Shown: positions 34,535 to 43,716, numbered from the stretch's first letter. The stretch is 64,000 bases of DNA from Bacillota bacterium (GCA_023386265.1 JAEWKA010000005.1:1-64000); one strand, 5' to 3'. Made by a program: numbers and translations. Notes: generated by a model not told the origin, from the letters alone.

Positions 34535-35586
34535 AAACAGACTTCCTTAAAGGACTTGGCGCTAAGCTCAAAACATGGGAATTTGCCCTGCTTATGATTC
34601 TCGTTGCAGAATTTGTGGTATTCGGCGCTGTTAATCCGAAGTTTCTTGCTTTGAATTCTCTCTTTTCAAGCATCAACAATTATATCAGTATCTGCATAAT
34701 TTCTCTGTTCGTAACTTTCGTCATGATAACCGGAGGCATTGATATTCAGGCGAGCTCCATTGTCGGACTTACCTCGATAGTTATTGGTGTCAGCTGGAGC
34801 GATCTCGGACTCAACATCTGGGTCTGTATAATACTCGCGATTGTTGTCGCAGCGGTCTGCGGCGCTATTTCAGGATTTTTCGTGGCGTTCTGCAACGTGC
34901 AGCCGATGGTGGTCACGCTCGGAGGCAGTTTCCTCTACTCGGGTATAGCCCTCCTTATATCCACGCTTTCGAGTACTCCGGCCTACATGGGCATAGGCGG
35001 TTTTCCAGGCAAAACAGCGGAAGGCATCTACACCTCCTTCCGCCTGCTCGGAAAGTGGAAGCTCTTTGATATGATTCCAATTCAGCTTCTCATCTATATA
35101 GGTCTCGTAGTTATCTGTTATATACTGCTTCACAAATCGAAATACGGGCGCAAGGTTTTCCTTGTAGGAATTAACCGTAACACGGCAGAGCTTTCTGGAA
35201 TAAATTCCCGCCTTATCATCATGAGCACTTACGTTTTGACAGGAATTGGCGCTGCAATTGCGGGTATACTGTTAACAGCTAACGTCGACTCAGCAAAAAG
35301 TGACCTTGGCTCGACCTTTACCTTGTCAATCATCACGGCGGTCGTGCTCGGCGGTACCTTAAGTACCGGTGGAAAGGGCAGCATTATAGGAACAGCGCTC
35401 GCTTCACTCGTAATCTGTATCATGCGCTTTGGTCTGCCGATTTGTTTCGGCGTCAGTACGCAGAACCTCGATCTGCCGATGGGCATTATGCTTGTCGTCA
35501 TAATCGCAGGTCGTGCCATAACAAGCAGGCTAAAACTTTCATCAGGTTCTATTCGTAAAGGCCGTCTAGTGCAAAAGACGCACTAA
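34531..35586 (+). CDS. lsrD: AI-2 ABC transporter permease LsrD-like
   Basis: The second permease, 351 residues, with the same family features: VMITGGIDIQASSIVGLTS, SGFFVAFCNVQPMVVTLGG, KYGRKVFLVGINRNTAELSG and AVVLGGTLSTGGKGSIIGT. It overlaps lsrC by 4 nt and precedes lsrB by 63 bp. Having two different permeases is the normal Lsr arrangement, whereas ribose transporters usually have one. Confidence 0.85.
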   Translation: MKTDFLKGLGAKLKTWEFALLMILVAEFVVFGAVNPKFLALNSLFSSINNYISICIISLFVTFVMITGGIDIQASSIVGLTSIVIGVSWSDLGLNIWVCIILAIVVAAVCGAISGFFVAFCNVQPMVVTLGGSFLYSGIALLISTLSSTPAYMGIGGFPGKTAEGIYTSFRLLGKWKLFDMIPIQLLIYIGLVVICYILLHKSKYGRKVFLVGINRNTAELSGINSRLIIMSTYVLTGIGAAIAGILLTANVDSAKSDLGSTFTLSIITAVVLGGTLSTGGKGSIIGTALASLVICIMRFGLPICFGVSTQNLDLPMGIMLVVIIAGRAITSRLKLSSGSIRKGRLVQKTH

Positions 35587-35649
35587 AACCGGTATCCGGG
35601 AACACGACGTTCCTTGATATAAAATTTAATATTTATCGGAGGAAAATCA

Positions 35650-36777
35650 ATGAAAAAGATGTTGGCTCTCTTGCTGGCTCTGTGCATGGTGTTTGCACTT
35701 GTAGCATGCTCCAGCAACAAACCCGCAGCATCCGAATCTCCTGCAGTAGCATCTCCAGAAGCATCAGCAGCAACCGGTGAAGTCAAGGACATTAAGGGCA
35801 TGACCGTTGCATTCATCCCGAAACTGACCGGTAACTCCTTCTTTGAAGCCGCAAATGACGGCGCTCAGAAGTATGCAGCCGATTGGGGCATCACCGTTAA
35901 GTACATGGGCAGCGCAACTGCCTCTGTAACTGACCAGCTGACCGTTATCGACCAGGCCATCGCAGAAGGCGTTGACGCAATTGCAATCTCTTCCGTTGAC
36001 GCAAAGGCTCTTGACGAAAAACTGAAGGAAGCTCAGGATGCGGGCATCGTAGTCTGCACATGGGACTCCGACGTATCATCTGACGCACGTTCACTCATGG
36101 TTTCTCAGGGCACAGCGGACGTTCTCGGACCTATGCTCGTTGAGATGGGCGTTAAGTCCCTGACCGAGCGCGGCAAGGATCCCACTAAGGACGCTATCAA
36201 GTATGTTTGGCACTATTCACAGGCAACCGTCGCAGACCAGAACTCCTGGTATGTTGCCGGCGAAGCTTATATCAAAGAGAAGTATCCTAACTGGGTCGTA
36301 GTAAGCGAGCCCTTCTACTCCGAGCAGGACAGCCAGAAGTCCGTTTCCGTCGGCGAATCCATCCTCGAAGCATATCCCGACATCGACCTTATCATCTGCA
36401 ATGACTCCACCGCACTTCCCGGCCAGTGCCAGGCTGCCCAGAACAAGGGCCTCACTGCGGAGGACATCACCATCACCGGCTTCTGCACTCCTTCCGGTAT
36501 GAAGAGCTACCTCGATGCAGGCATCACCACCCGTTGGGGACTCTGGGACTGCGGTATTCAGGGCGGACTCGGCTGCTACTTCGCAGCATACCTTGCAGCT
36601 GGCAACACAGTCAAGGTCGGCGATACCATCAATGTTCCCGGAATTGGCGACTGCTCCGTTATTGCTAATGACCAGCTCGTTGCAGGCGATAAAACCGCCG
36701 ATACAAACAACGGCGTCGTGCTGCTGCCTGAGCGTGTTGAGTTCACCAAGGACAACATCGCACAGTACAACTTCTAA
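35650..36777 (+). CDS. lsrB: AI-2-binding lipoprotein LsrB-like
   Basis: A substrate-binding lipoprotein of 375 residues; lipobox FALVACSS with Cys20. From my memory of the Salmonella LsrB sequence, the AI-2 contacts Lys35, Asp116, Asp166 and Gln167 correspond here to Lys58 (FIPKLTG), Asp139 (TWDSD), Asp196 and Gln197 (ATVADQN), all conserved. The contacts Pro220 and Ala222 correspond to Asn251 and Ser253 (CNDST). The C-terminus GVVLLPERVEF also matches LsrB. Strong ribosome site GGAGGAAA. A hairpin after the gene may raise its level relative to lsrF. Confidence 0.88.
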   Translation: MKKMLALLLALCMVFALVACSSNKPAASESPAVASPEASAATGEVKDIKGMTVAFIPKLTGNSFFEAANDGAQKYAADWGITVKYMGSATASVTDQLTVIDQAIAEGVDAIAISSVDAKALDEKLKEAQDAGIVVCTWDSDVSSDARSLMVSQGTADVLGPMLVEMGVKSLTERGKDPTKDAIKYVWHYSQATVADQNSWYVAGEAYIKEKYPNWVVVSEPFYSEQDSQKSVSVGESILEAYPDIDLIICNDSTALPGQCQAAQNKGLTAEDITITGFCTPSGMKSYLDAGITTRWGLWDCGIQGGLGCYFAAYLAAGNTVKVGDTINVPGIGDCSVIANDQLVAGDKTADTNNGVVLLPERVEFTKDNIAQYNF

Positions 36778-36800
36778 GCCAGGTTATACTATCTAGGTTT

Positions 36801-36830
36801 TGGGGCGCGGGCTTGTTCCGCGCCCCATTT
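36801..36830 (+). terminator. GC-rich hairpin between lsrB and lsrF
   Basis: GGGGCGCGG (36802-36810) pairs with 36818-36826 around a 7-nt loop, followed by ATTTTAAAA. It probably stops or trims part of the transcripts after lsrB, leaving more binding protein than enzyme. Confidence 0.65.
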
Positions 36831-36868
36831 TAAAAAAATGTTTATCACATTTCAAGGAGGAAATTACA

Positions 36869-37756
36869 ATGGCGGATAAAGATGGATTGAAGGTTGCGAA
36901 GGACTATCATATGGATTCTCCTTTCGCCAATACGAACGGATTCCATGTGAAGGGAGCCGGCAACCTCGACTGGGGCATGAAAAAGCACCTGTCCAACATT
37001 TTCGACCCCAAAAGCGGCAACACAGTCATGTTTGCATTTGATCACGGTTATTTTATGGGCTCCACTGCAGGTCTGGAACGGCTCGATCTAGTTATACCGC
37101 CGGTGATTCCCTATGTCGATGTCCTCATGGGCACACGCGGCGCCCTGCGCGACTGCATATCGCCCGATAACCGCAAGGGCGTAGCTCTGCGCGTTACCTC
37201 CGGCTCATCAATGCTCGACGAGGACCTTTCGCATGAGGTCATTGCTGTAGATATCGAGGATGCTATCCGCATGAATACCGACTGCATGGCGGTTCAGACC
37301 TTCATCGGAGCGGACGGCCAGCTTTCGAGCCTGGATAACCTCTCCCGTTGCATAAATGCCGGTCTGCGTTACAGCATACCTGTTATGGGCGTTGTAGCAG
37401 TCGGAAAGGATATGGAGCGCACGGATCGTTTCTTCAAGCTTGCAACAAGGATAGTCGCAGAGCTCGGAGCAAACATAATCAAAACCTATTACTGTGAAAA
37501 TTTTGAAGAGGTCGTTGCGGCCTGCCCGGTGCCGATTGTCGTCGCAGGGGGCAAAAAGCTGCCTGAGGACGAAGCGCTTACTCTTGCATATAACTCCATA
37601 AAGGGCGGAGCAAACGGCGTTGACATGGGACGCAATATATTTCAGAGCACGCACCCAGTTGAAATGGCAATGTCCGTCCGCAAGGTCGTACACGAGGGCT
37701 TCACAGATAAAGAGGCGTTCGAGTATTACACTGATCTTATTAACACCAAGGCCTGA
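36869..37756 (+). CDS. lsrF: LsrF-like phospho-AI-2 thiolase
   Basis: A class I aldolase-fold enzyme of 295 residues (DhnA/LsrF family). In known systems LsrF transfers an acetyl group from 3-hydroxy-2,4-pentanedione-5-phosphate to CoA, giving acetyl-CoA and dihydroxyacetone phosphate. It shows the barrel motifs MFAFDHGYFMGS, VLMGTRGALR, the probable Schiff-base lysine in NIIKTYYCENFEEVV, and VVAGGKKLPEDEAL with GANGVDMGRNIFQS. ATG 36869 follows AAGGAGG. It is the last gene of the rightward lsr operon. Confidence 0.87.
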   Translation: MADKDGLKVAKDYHMDSPFANTNGFHVKGAGNLDWGMKKHLSNIFDPKSGNTVMFAFDHGYFMGSTAGLERLDLVIPPVIPYVDVLMGTRGALRDCISPDNRKGVALRVTSGSSMLDEDLSHEVIAVDIEDAIRMNTDCMAVQTFIGADGQLSSLDNLSRCINAGLRYSIPVMGVVAVGKDMERTDRFFKLATRIVAELGANIIKTYYCENFEEVVAACPVPIVVAGGKKLPEDEALTLAYNSIKGGANGVDMGRNIFQSTHPVEMAMSVRKVVHEGFTDKEAFEYYTDLINTKA

Positions 37757-37776
37757 CCGAAAGAAATTTGAAACAA

Positions 37777-37827
37777 AAAGAGACTGCCGCGCAAGGGATA
37801 CAAAATCCTGTGTGCGGCAGTCTCTTT
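37777..37827. terminator. Terminator between lsrF and the leftward kinase-like gene
   Basis: AAAGAGACTGCCGC (37777-37790) pairs perfectly with 37814-37827; the 23-nt loop carries a small inner pairing. A on the left and TTTATA on the right allow bidirectional use. Confidence 0.8.
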
Positions 37828-37836
37828 ATAAGCTTT

Positions 37837-38463
37837 TCAGCCGATGAAAAGGGGAAGGGCTTTCTCGATAGTATCTACGCAGCCGTCTTCTCCCAGCTCG
37901 GATGAATCCAAACTGATGTCGAAGTGCCCGGCATCACGCCAGTCATTGCCCGTGTAATAGCGATAATACGCTGCACGGCGCTTGTCTTCCCTAGAGATGT
38001 ACCTTGCTATTTCCTTCTCGCTCCAGGCGAGGGAGTAATAAGCCACATTTTTCTTTCTCTTTTCGAGCGGAGCATGTATAAAGACGCGAAGCACATCGGT
38101 GCGGCCTGCCAGCAGATAATCGGCACAGCGGCCGACTATAATGCAGCTGCCGCAGCTTGATGCCAATTCCTTTATAACCTTGGCCTGAAACTCGAATAAG
38201 TTTTTGGTAGAAATGAAATCATCGTCGTCCGGAGGAAGAACCTCTCCGGAGTAGATTTTCTTTGCGGCTGTCATCATTTCAAGCTTCCCGATGTGCTCAT
38301 CGGATTCCCCGAACAGACCCTCGCGGATACCGCTGACGTCGGAGGCCAGCCGCAGAAGATCGCGGTCATAGAAAGGGATATCTAGCCGCTCGGAAAGCTT
38401 AGCCGCGATATTGCGTCCTCCGCTGCCGGTTTCCCTCGCGATGGTGATAATGAAATGTTCCAT
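37837..38463 (-). CDS. Cytidylate-kinase-like protein
   Basis: A P-loop protein of 208 residues of the cytidylate-kinase-like family. The N-terminus FIITIARETGSGGRNIAAKL contains the atypical loop ETGSGGRNIA, followed by PFYDRDLLRLAS; later CGSCIIVGRCADYLL and RVFIHAPLEKR correspond to the core of the family. ATG 38463 after AAAGGGG lies 38 bp beyond livF, so it is probably the last gene of the liv operon. Proteins of this family are widespread in Clostridia next to transporters and their substrate is unknown. Confidence 0.75.
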   Translation of the reverse strand: MEHFIITIARETGSGGRNIAAKLSERLDIPFYDRDLLRLASDVSGIREGLFGESDEHIGKLEMMTAAKKIYSGEVLPPDDDDFISTKNLFEFQAKVIKELASSCGSCIIVGRCADYLLAGRTDVLRVFIHAPLEKRKKNVAYYSLAWSEKEIARYISREDKRRAAYYRYYTGNDWRDAGHFDISLDSSELGEDGCVDTIEKALPLFIG

Positions 38464-38501
38464 AGTAAGCCCCTTTCATTCTGAATTCTACTCGTCTTAC
38501 C

Positions 38502-39206
38502 CTAAGCTCCCAGATAAGCCTTGCGGACTCTGTCGTCCTCTGAAAGTGCCTTGGCGGAGCCCTCCATGGCAATAGTTCCGGTTTCCAGCACATAAGCTCT
38601 GTCGGAGATGGCCAGAGCCATTTTCGCGTTCTGCTCAACCAATAATATAGTTATGCCGCTTTCATGCAGTTCCTGTATGATTGCAAAAATTTCTTTTACT
38701 AGGATGGGGGAGAGCCCCATTGAAGGCTCGTCCATAAGCAGCATTTTTGGGTTTGTCATCAGCGCTCGGCCTGTGGCCAGCATCTGCTGCTCGCCGCCGG
38801 ACAAAGTACCGGCGAGTTGCTTATAGCGTTCCTTGAGCCGCGGAAAATGTGCATAGACCATGTCGATATTTTCGCTGATCTTCTTTTGATCCTTAAGAAT
38901 ATACGCGCCCATCCTCAGATTCTCTTCCACCGTCAGTCTAGCAAAAACGTGACGGCCCTCGGGCACATGAGACAAGCCCAAATTAATGATTTTATTGGCT
39001 TGCATTTTCTGCAGATTCTGACCGTCCAGCAGTATTTCGCCTGTGGCGGCGGGCAGAAGACCGGAGATGGTGTGCAAAATCGTAGTTTTGCCGGCTCCGT
39101 TAGCGCCGACAAGAGAGACCAGTTCGCCGTCATTGACTTTAATGGAAATACCTTTGATGGCGTGAATGGCTCCGTAAAAGACGTTCAGGTCTTTAACTTC
39201 CAGCAT
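38502..39206 (-). CDS. livF: Branched-chain amino acid ABC transporter ATP-binding protein
   Basis: An ABC ATPase of 234 residues. Walker A is GANGAGKTTILHT, the signature is LSGGEQQMLATGRAL and Walker B is MLLMDEPSMGL. The opening MLEVKDLNVFYGAIHAIKGI and the strand GLSHVPEGRHVFARLTV are typical of LivF. It follows livG by 15 bp. Confidence 0.92.
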   Translation of the reverse strand: MLEVKDLNVFYGAIHAIKGISIKVNDGELVSLVGANGAGKTTILHTISGLLPAATGEILLDGQNLQKMQANKIINLGLSHVPEGRHVFARLTVEENLRMGAYILKDQKKISENIDMVYAHFPRLKERYKQLAGTLSGGEQQMLATGRALMTNPKMLLMDEPSMGLSPILVKEIFAIIQELHESGITILLVEQNAKMALAISDRAYVLETGTIAMEGSAKALSEDDRVRKAYLGA

Positions 39207-39221
39207 TTCTCTAACCCCTCC

Positions 39222-39995
39222 TTATTCGCCCAGATAGGCCGCAATGACCTTCGGGTCCTTGGCAATCTCTTCCGGCAAACCGCTTGCAATCGTAAGACCG
39301 TAGTCAATGACCTGAATGCGTTCACACACGTTCATAACAAGGGACATGTCGTGCTCGATAAGCAGAATTGAAATACCGAAGCGGTCGCGTATGGCGTTGA
39401 TGCACTCAAGCAGCTCAGCGGTTTCCGTGGGGTTCATGCCTGCGGCGGGTTCGTCGAGAAGCAGCAGCCTCATATCAGTCGCAAGAGCCCTCGTAATTTC
39501 GAGCTTACGCTGCTGACCGTAAGGAAGGTTTGCCGCCAATTGATCAGCCTTGCCCTCCAGCTTGAAAATGGACAGCAGGTCCATGGCCTTTTCGGTCAGT
39601 TCATTTTCGATTCTCCAGTATTTCGGAGTGCGGAACATGGCGTCCAGCATGCCGTATTTGATATCCTTGGTGATCGCGGCTTTGACATTGTCGATAACCG
39701 ACATCTGCTTGAACAGACGAATATTCTGGAAGGTACGCGCTACGCCGGAGGCCACGACCTGATGAGGTTTCTTGCCGTTAAGCACTTCGCCGTTTAGAAT
39801 TACGGAGCCAATGGTCGGCAGATAAACGCCGGTGAGCATATTGAATACCGTTGTCTTGCCGGCGCCGTTCGGCCCAATCAGACCGACCAGCTCGCCTTCA
39901 AAAATTTGAATGTTAAAATCCTGTACGGCTTTTAGACCGCCGAAAGTTATACCCAGGTTTCTTGTCTCAAGAACAGGCTTCTTGCTCTCAGTCAT
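39222..39995 (-). CDS. livG: Branched-chain amino acid ABC transporter ATP-binding protein
   Basis: An ABC ATPase of 257 residues, partner of LivF. Walker A is GPNGAGKTTVFNMLTG, the signature region is YGQQRKLEITRALAT and Walker B is LLLLDEPAAGMNPTE. The insert with MLDAMFRTPKYWRIENE between Walker A and the signature is characteristic of LivG. It overlaps livM by 8 nt. Confidence 0.92.
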   Translation of the reverse strand: MTESKKPVLETRNLGITFGGLKAVQDFNIQIFEGELVGLIGPNGAGKTTVFNMLTGVYLPTIGSVILNGEVLNGKKPHQVVASGVARTFQNIRLFKQMSVIDNVKAAITKDIKYGMLDAMFRTPKYWRIENELTEKAMDLLSIFKLEGKADQLAANLPYGQQRKLEITRALATDMRLLLLDEPAAGMNPTETAELLECINAIRDRFGISILLIEHDMSLVMNVCERIQVIDYGLTIASGLPEEIAKDPKVIAAYLGE

Positions 39996-41136
39996 GCGAT
40001 TTCGCCTCCTTATTGTCCGCTTTCTGCAGAGCCTTCTTGGCTCTGTGTTCTTTTATATCACGGACGAAGTTTAGAAGAGAAAACTCATAAGTGCCAAAAA
40101 TTCCTCTGGGACGGAACATAATGACCGCTATCAGAATTATAGCATACACCAGCATCGGATATGCGAATATGCCGCCAAGGAATCCCGGCAGTGACTTAAC
40201 CCAGAGGCCGTTTTTAATCTGATAGTTTACAAAGAACATGACTATTGCCGATACAACCGACCCCGTAAGAGAGCCCATTCCGCCGAGTACCACCATTACA
40301 ACAATAAAAGTGGAGTTTAATATTCCGCCGTTTGTGAAAGCAAAGGAGGAAGTCGAAAGCGTGGCGTTGGCGCAGGCATACAAAGCACCCGCTACACCGG
40401 AAAAGAACGCGGAAAAGGTAAAGGTAAATATTTTATAATAGGAAGTGTTTATCCCTGAGGCCGACGCGGCGATTTCGTCGTCACGTATCGCCTTAATGGC
40501 GCGGCCATATTTGGAACGGATAAACATAAACATCATCGTAAGACAGACAAGTGTAACGATCAGAGCCACCCAGAGGTAGGTAACCTTGGAAGCTGTGCCA
40601 AAACCCAACCCGTTTTTATAAAGAGAAGCGGAGGCGGAGCCAAGGGAAAGTCCTTCCTGACCCGCAAAGGGTATGTTGTTTATGATGTTCACGATTATCA
40701 TGCCGAAGCCGAGAGTAATAATCGCAAGATAGTCGCCCTTCAGTCGCAGGGCAGGAATGCCGACCAAAAGCCCGACAAGCGCAGCCAGAATACCGGCGGC
40801 GAGAATGCAGCCGATAAGTACAAGAACAAAGGCTAGGCCGGATTTTTCCGTGAATACTCCGGCGCGTTGAAAGGCCAGTGAAATCAGAGCCGCCGCATAG
40901 GCTCCGATGGCCATAAAGCCACAGTGACCCAATGAAAGCTGACCCAGAAAGCCCAGTACCAGATTCAGCGAAGCCGCGAGTATTATCAGATAGCAGCACT
41001 GCCAGAGACTGGGGACAATAATGAGCTTGAACTGTTCGTTTCCGCCAAAAGCCGATTTAATAAAAGCAAATGCAATTATTATTGCGGCAATAACAGCGGT
41101 GTTGATAATATAGCCTTTTCCGGTTCTCTTTTTCAT
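39988..41136 (-). CDS. livM: Branched-chain amino acid ABC transporter permease
   Basis: A membrane protein of 382 residues with about 9-10 hydrophobic helices. Family motifs are LNLVLGFLGQLSLGHCGFMA, ALRLKGDYLAIITLGFG, SKYGRAIKAIRDDEIAA and a C-terminal FRPRGIFG. The extra C-terminal tail is Lys-rich. It overlaps livH by 4 nt and livG by 8 nt. Confidence 0.92.
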   Translation of the reverse strand: MKKRTGKGYIINTAVIAAIIIAFAFIKSAFGGNEQFKLIIVPSLWQCCYLIILAASLNLVLGFLGQLSLGHCGFMAIGAYAAALISLAFQRAGVFTEKSGLAFVLVLIGCILAAGILAALVGLLVGIPALRLKGDYLAIITLGFGMIIVNIINNIPFAGQEGLSLGSASASLYKNGLGFGTASKVTYLWVALIVTLVCLTMMFMFIRSKYGRAIKAIRDDEIAASASGINTSYYKIFTFTFSAFFSGVAGALYACANATLSTSSFAFTNGGILNSTFIVVMVVLGGMGSLTGSVVSAIVMFFVNYQIKNGLWVKSLPGFLGGIFAYPMLVYAIILIAVIMFRPRGIFGTYEFSLLNFVRDIKEHRAKKALQKADNKEAKSHD

Positions 41137-42053
41137 ACTTTTTCACCCACGTTCTTTCCAAGAATACCGGCAGGCTTAATGATCAGCACAATAATGAGAA
41201 TTAGGAACACAAATGTGTCCGCCATACTTGAGCTAACATAGCTTGTGGTAAAGGATTCCACGAGACCGATGATGAGTCCGCCCAGCATTGCGCCGGGGAT
41301 AATCCCGATACCGCCCAGAACGGCAGCCACAAACGCTTTCAGACCAAGCATCATGCCCATGGTTGTATAAACCTTGGGATACTGCGCCATATACATAAGA
41401 GCCGCGACGGCCGAAAGTCCGGAGCCTATGGCAAACGTCAAAACAATAGTGCGGTTGACATTGATACCCATTAGGATTGAGGCTTCTTTATCCTCCGAAA
41501 CGCAGCGCATCGCGCGACCCAGTTTTGTCTTTTGAGTGAACTGATACAGCACCACCATAACAATTGCACTGATAACTATTGTCAAGACAGTGGTCCATTC
41601 CATTGTTACGCCCGCGACAGCGAATCCGCCGGTTGAAAAGATCTGGCTTGCAACGACGGGATTAGGCCCGATTGCGGGAATAGCCTGCGCCAGATTTTCC
41701 AGCAGCATGCTGACAGCGATCGCCGTAATCAGCGCGGTCATCGAAGTTCCTTTTTTCCTTATGGGCCGGTATGCCACGAGTTCTGTGGTCATACCCACAA
41801 GCGCGCAGCACAAAATGGCGAAAACAACAGAGATCCATGCCGGCAGACCCATGGCAAGAGCAAGCGGTATTGTGAAGATCATAGTGTAGCCGCCTACCAT
41901 GATGAAATCGCCGTGTGCAAAATTGATGAGGCGGATGATGCCGTACACCATGGTATAGCCCAGTGCCACCAAAGCGTAAATACTGCCGAGCCGCAGTCCC
42001 ACGATCAACGTCTGTATAAATGTACTCACGTTGTGTCCATTGCCACCTTTCAT
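41133..42053 (-). CDS. livH: Branched-chain amino acid ABC transporter permease
   Basis: A membrane protein of 306 residues with LGSIYALVALGYTMVYGIIR, INFAHGDFIMVGGY, KLGRAMRCVSEDKEAS and ALKAFVAAVLGGIG-like LKAFVAAVLGGIG. The start is uncertain: ATG 42053 has no ribosome site, and an internal GTG nine codons on has AAGGTGG too far away. A hairpin sits between this gene and livJ. Confidence 0.9.
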   Translation of the reverse strand: MKGGNGHNVSTFIQTLIVGLRLGSIYALVALGYTMVYGIIRLINFAHGDFIMVGGYTMIFTIPLALAMGLPAWISVVFAILCCALVGMTTELVAYRPIRKKGTSMTALITAIAVSMLLENLAQAIPAIGPNPVVASQIFSTGGFAVAGVTMEWTTVLTIVISAIVMVVLYQFTQKTKLGRAMRCVSEDKEASILMGINVNRTIVLTFAIGSGLSAVAALMYMAQYPKVYTTMGMMLGLKAFVAAVLGGIGIIPGAMLGGLIIGLVESFTTSYVSSSMADTFVFLILIIVLIIKPAGILGKNVGEKV

Positions 42054-42055
42054 TC

Positions 42056-42100
42056 AGAAAAACAGGGGAGGCGCGCCCATTTTAAAGGAGCGCCCCCCGT
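42056..42100 (-). terminator. Attenuating hairpin between livJ and livH
   Basis: A GC-rich stem (42062-42074 with 42090-42100, containing GGGGGGCGC) is followed on the minus strand by GTTTTTC. It likely makes the binding protein more abundant than the membrane components. Confidence 0.65.
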
Positions 42101-42128
42101 CTTTCTTCTAAGAGTTATTGATAAATGC

Positions 42129-43352
42129 TTATGCCTGAGGAAGTTCCTTGACCACGTCGACAAGCTTGGTTGTGACCGTAGTGCCGTCAGAGGTGAAGGA
42201 AATGATTGATGCGCCCTTGGTGGGAGTGCCGGAAGCATCAAGAGAGAAGGTGCCGGTTACGCCTGTATAGACCGCAGAGGTGTCGGCCAGAGCGTCACGG
42301 ACAGCAGTGGCATCGGTGGAGGCGGCCTTCTCGATAGCCTGCTTATACATATAAACTGCGTCATATGCAAGAGCGGAAATTGCGTTCGGGGTGGCGCCGA
42401 ATTTTGCTTCATAGGCCTTTACGAAGGACTGAACCTTCTCAGAGGTGTCAGCGGGATCGTAGTGGTTGGTCCAATAGACGTTATTGAAAACGCTTAGGTC
42501 GGCGCCGTCTACGACATAGTCAGGAGTGCTGTCGTAGCCGTCAGCGCCCATGATGATGCCCTTATAGCCGGCAGCACGAGCCTGGGTGACGATATAGGGT
42601 CCGATAACATCATAGTAATAGGGAGCATAGACGAACTCAACGCCGGCCTTTACCATGGAGGCAAACTGGTTGGTGTAATCCTGAACGTCCAAAGAAGCGG
42701 TTGACTCAACAGCCTTAACTGTTACGCCGTACTTCTCGCAGGCTGAGTTGAAAGAGTCATAAAGGCCCTTGGAATAAGTATCAGCTGCGCAGTATACAAC
42801 ACCGACATCGGTGTAGCCGGACTGCTTTGCATAGGCAGCGGCGATTGCGCCCTGGAAGCTGTCTGCATAGCAGGCACGGAACACATAGTCATCCACAGTT
42901 GTGATGGAGTCTGCGGTGGCGGACGGCGTCAGAAGGCAAACCTGTTCTTCGTTAGCTGCATCGGTGATAGCGGAGGTGCAGCCACTCGTAACGGAGCCGA
43001 TGATGAGGCCGATGCCTTGAGAAACAAGGGAGTTGAACGCGTTGAGGCACTCAGTCGGGTCGAACTGGTCATCAGCGTTTACAATCTTGACTTGACTTCC
43101 GTTGATGCCGCCGGCGGCGTTGATTTCTTCAACAGCCAAATCGACGGCGGTTGTTACGGCGGAGCCGTAAGCTGCGAGTGAACCAGTGTTAGGGGAGATG
43201 GTGCCGATGGTGATTTCTCCGCCTGCGGCTGGTGTTTCAGCTGCATTGGATGCTGCGGGTGTGGCACTAGCTGCTGAGCCGGAGCCTCCGCAAGCTGCGA
43301 GGCTTAAGCACATGCAAGCTGCGAGCAAGAGACATGCAAGTTTCTTTTTCAT
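42129..43352 (-). CDS. livJ: Branched-chain amino acid binding lipoprotein
   Basis: A periplasmic-binding-fold lipoprotein of 407 residues. The lipobox is LSLAACGG, followed by an Ala/Ser/Pro-rich linker and the Leu/Ile/Val-binding domain with ITIGTISPNTGSLAAYG, INAAGGINGSQV, DDQFDPTECLNAFN and IGSVTSGCTSAIT. It is the first gene of livJHMGF. The true ligand could be another amino acid, but the nearby Ile-dependent T-box operon supports branched-chain amino acids. Confidence 0.88.
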   Translation of the reverse strand: MKKKLACLLLAACMCLSLAACGGSGSAASATPAASNAAETPAAGGEITIGTISPNTGSLAAYGSAVTTAVDLAVEEINAAGGINGSQVKIVNADDQFDPTECLNAFNSLVSQGIGLIIGSVTSGCTSAITDAANEEQVCLLTPSATADSITTVDDYVFRACYADSFQGAIAAAYAKQSGYTDVGVVYCAADTYSKGLYDSFNSACEKYGVTVKAVESTASLDVQDYTNQFASMVKAGVEFVYAPYYYDVIGPYIVTQARAAGYKGIIMGADGYDSTPDYVVDGADLSVFNNVYWTNHYDPADTSEKVQSFVKAYEAKFGATPNAISALAYDAVYMYKQAIEKAASTDATAVRDALADTSAVYTGVTGTFSLDASGTPTKGASIISFTSDGTTVTTKLVDVVKELPQA

Positions 43353-43716
43353 TATTTTCTTCCTCCTATTAAAATGACTGGTACTGAAAAACGCAACAAG
43401 ACAAATGAAAATGCCTCGTTGCGTTTGTATTATCTTACATCGTCAGGGTATTCCTTGTCAATTAACTATTTAAACCAAAAAAGTGAAGTCAATATTAGAG
43501 GATTTGTTGCTATATGTATATTCTATCTCTTTCCGACTGCATTTGCAGGATGAGCTAATATGATTATGCACTATGTTCATGGTTGGGAAACAAATGTTCA
43601 TGGAAACAAACTGCGTTGCTGGCTGGTATAGCTTACACAATACTGTACATTCATATTGACCGTTATACTAAAATATGGTATTGTCGAATCAGTAAAAATT
43701 AAAAGGGAGGATACAT
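43353..43716. other. Intergenic region between livJ and the membrane-protein gene
   Basis: A 364-bp divergent region without a gene. It contains the liv promoter and a leader hairpin on the minus strand and, at 43573-43610, two copies of ATGTTCATGG, each followed by GGGAAACAAA or AAACAAA, which may be a regulator site. No T-box is seen on the liv side. Confidence 0.5.
43389..43461 (-). promoter_or_regulatory. liv promoter and leader hairpin
   Basis: On the minus strand TTGACA (43461-43456) and TAAGAT (43437-43432) are spaced by 18 bp. The transcript would begin almost at the hairpin AAACGCAAC (43426-43418 with 43397-43389), which is followed by TTTTC. It may attenuate or protect the liv mRNA. 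Confidence 0.5.

Noticed and set aside
31986..37756. Ribose or other sugar ABC transporter instead of Lsr
   Set aside because: Two different permeases, an LsrB-like receptor with conserved AI-2 contacts, LsrF, and adjacent LsrK and LsrR fit the AI-2 system much better than a ribose operon.
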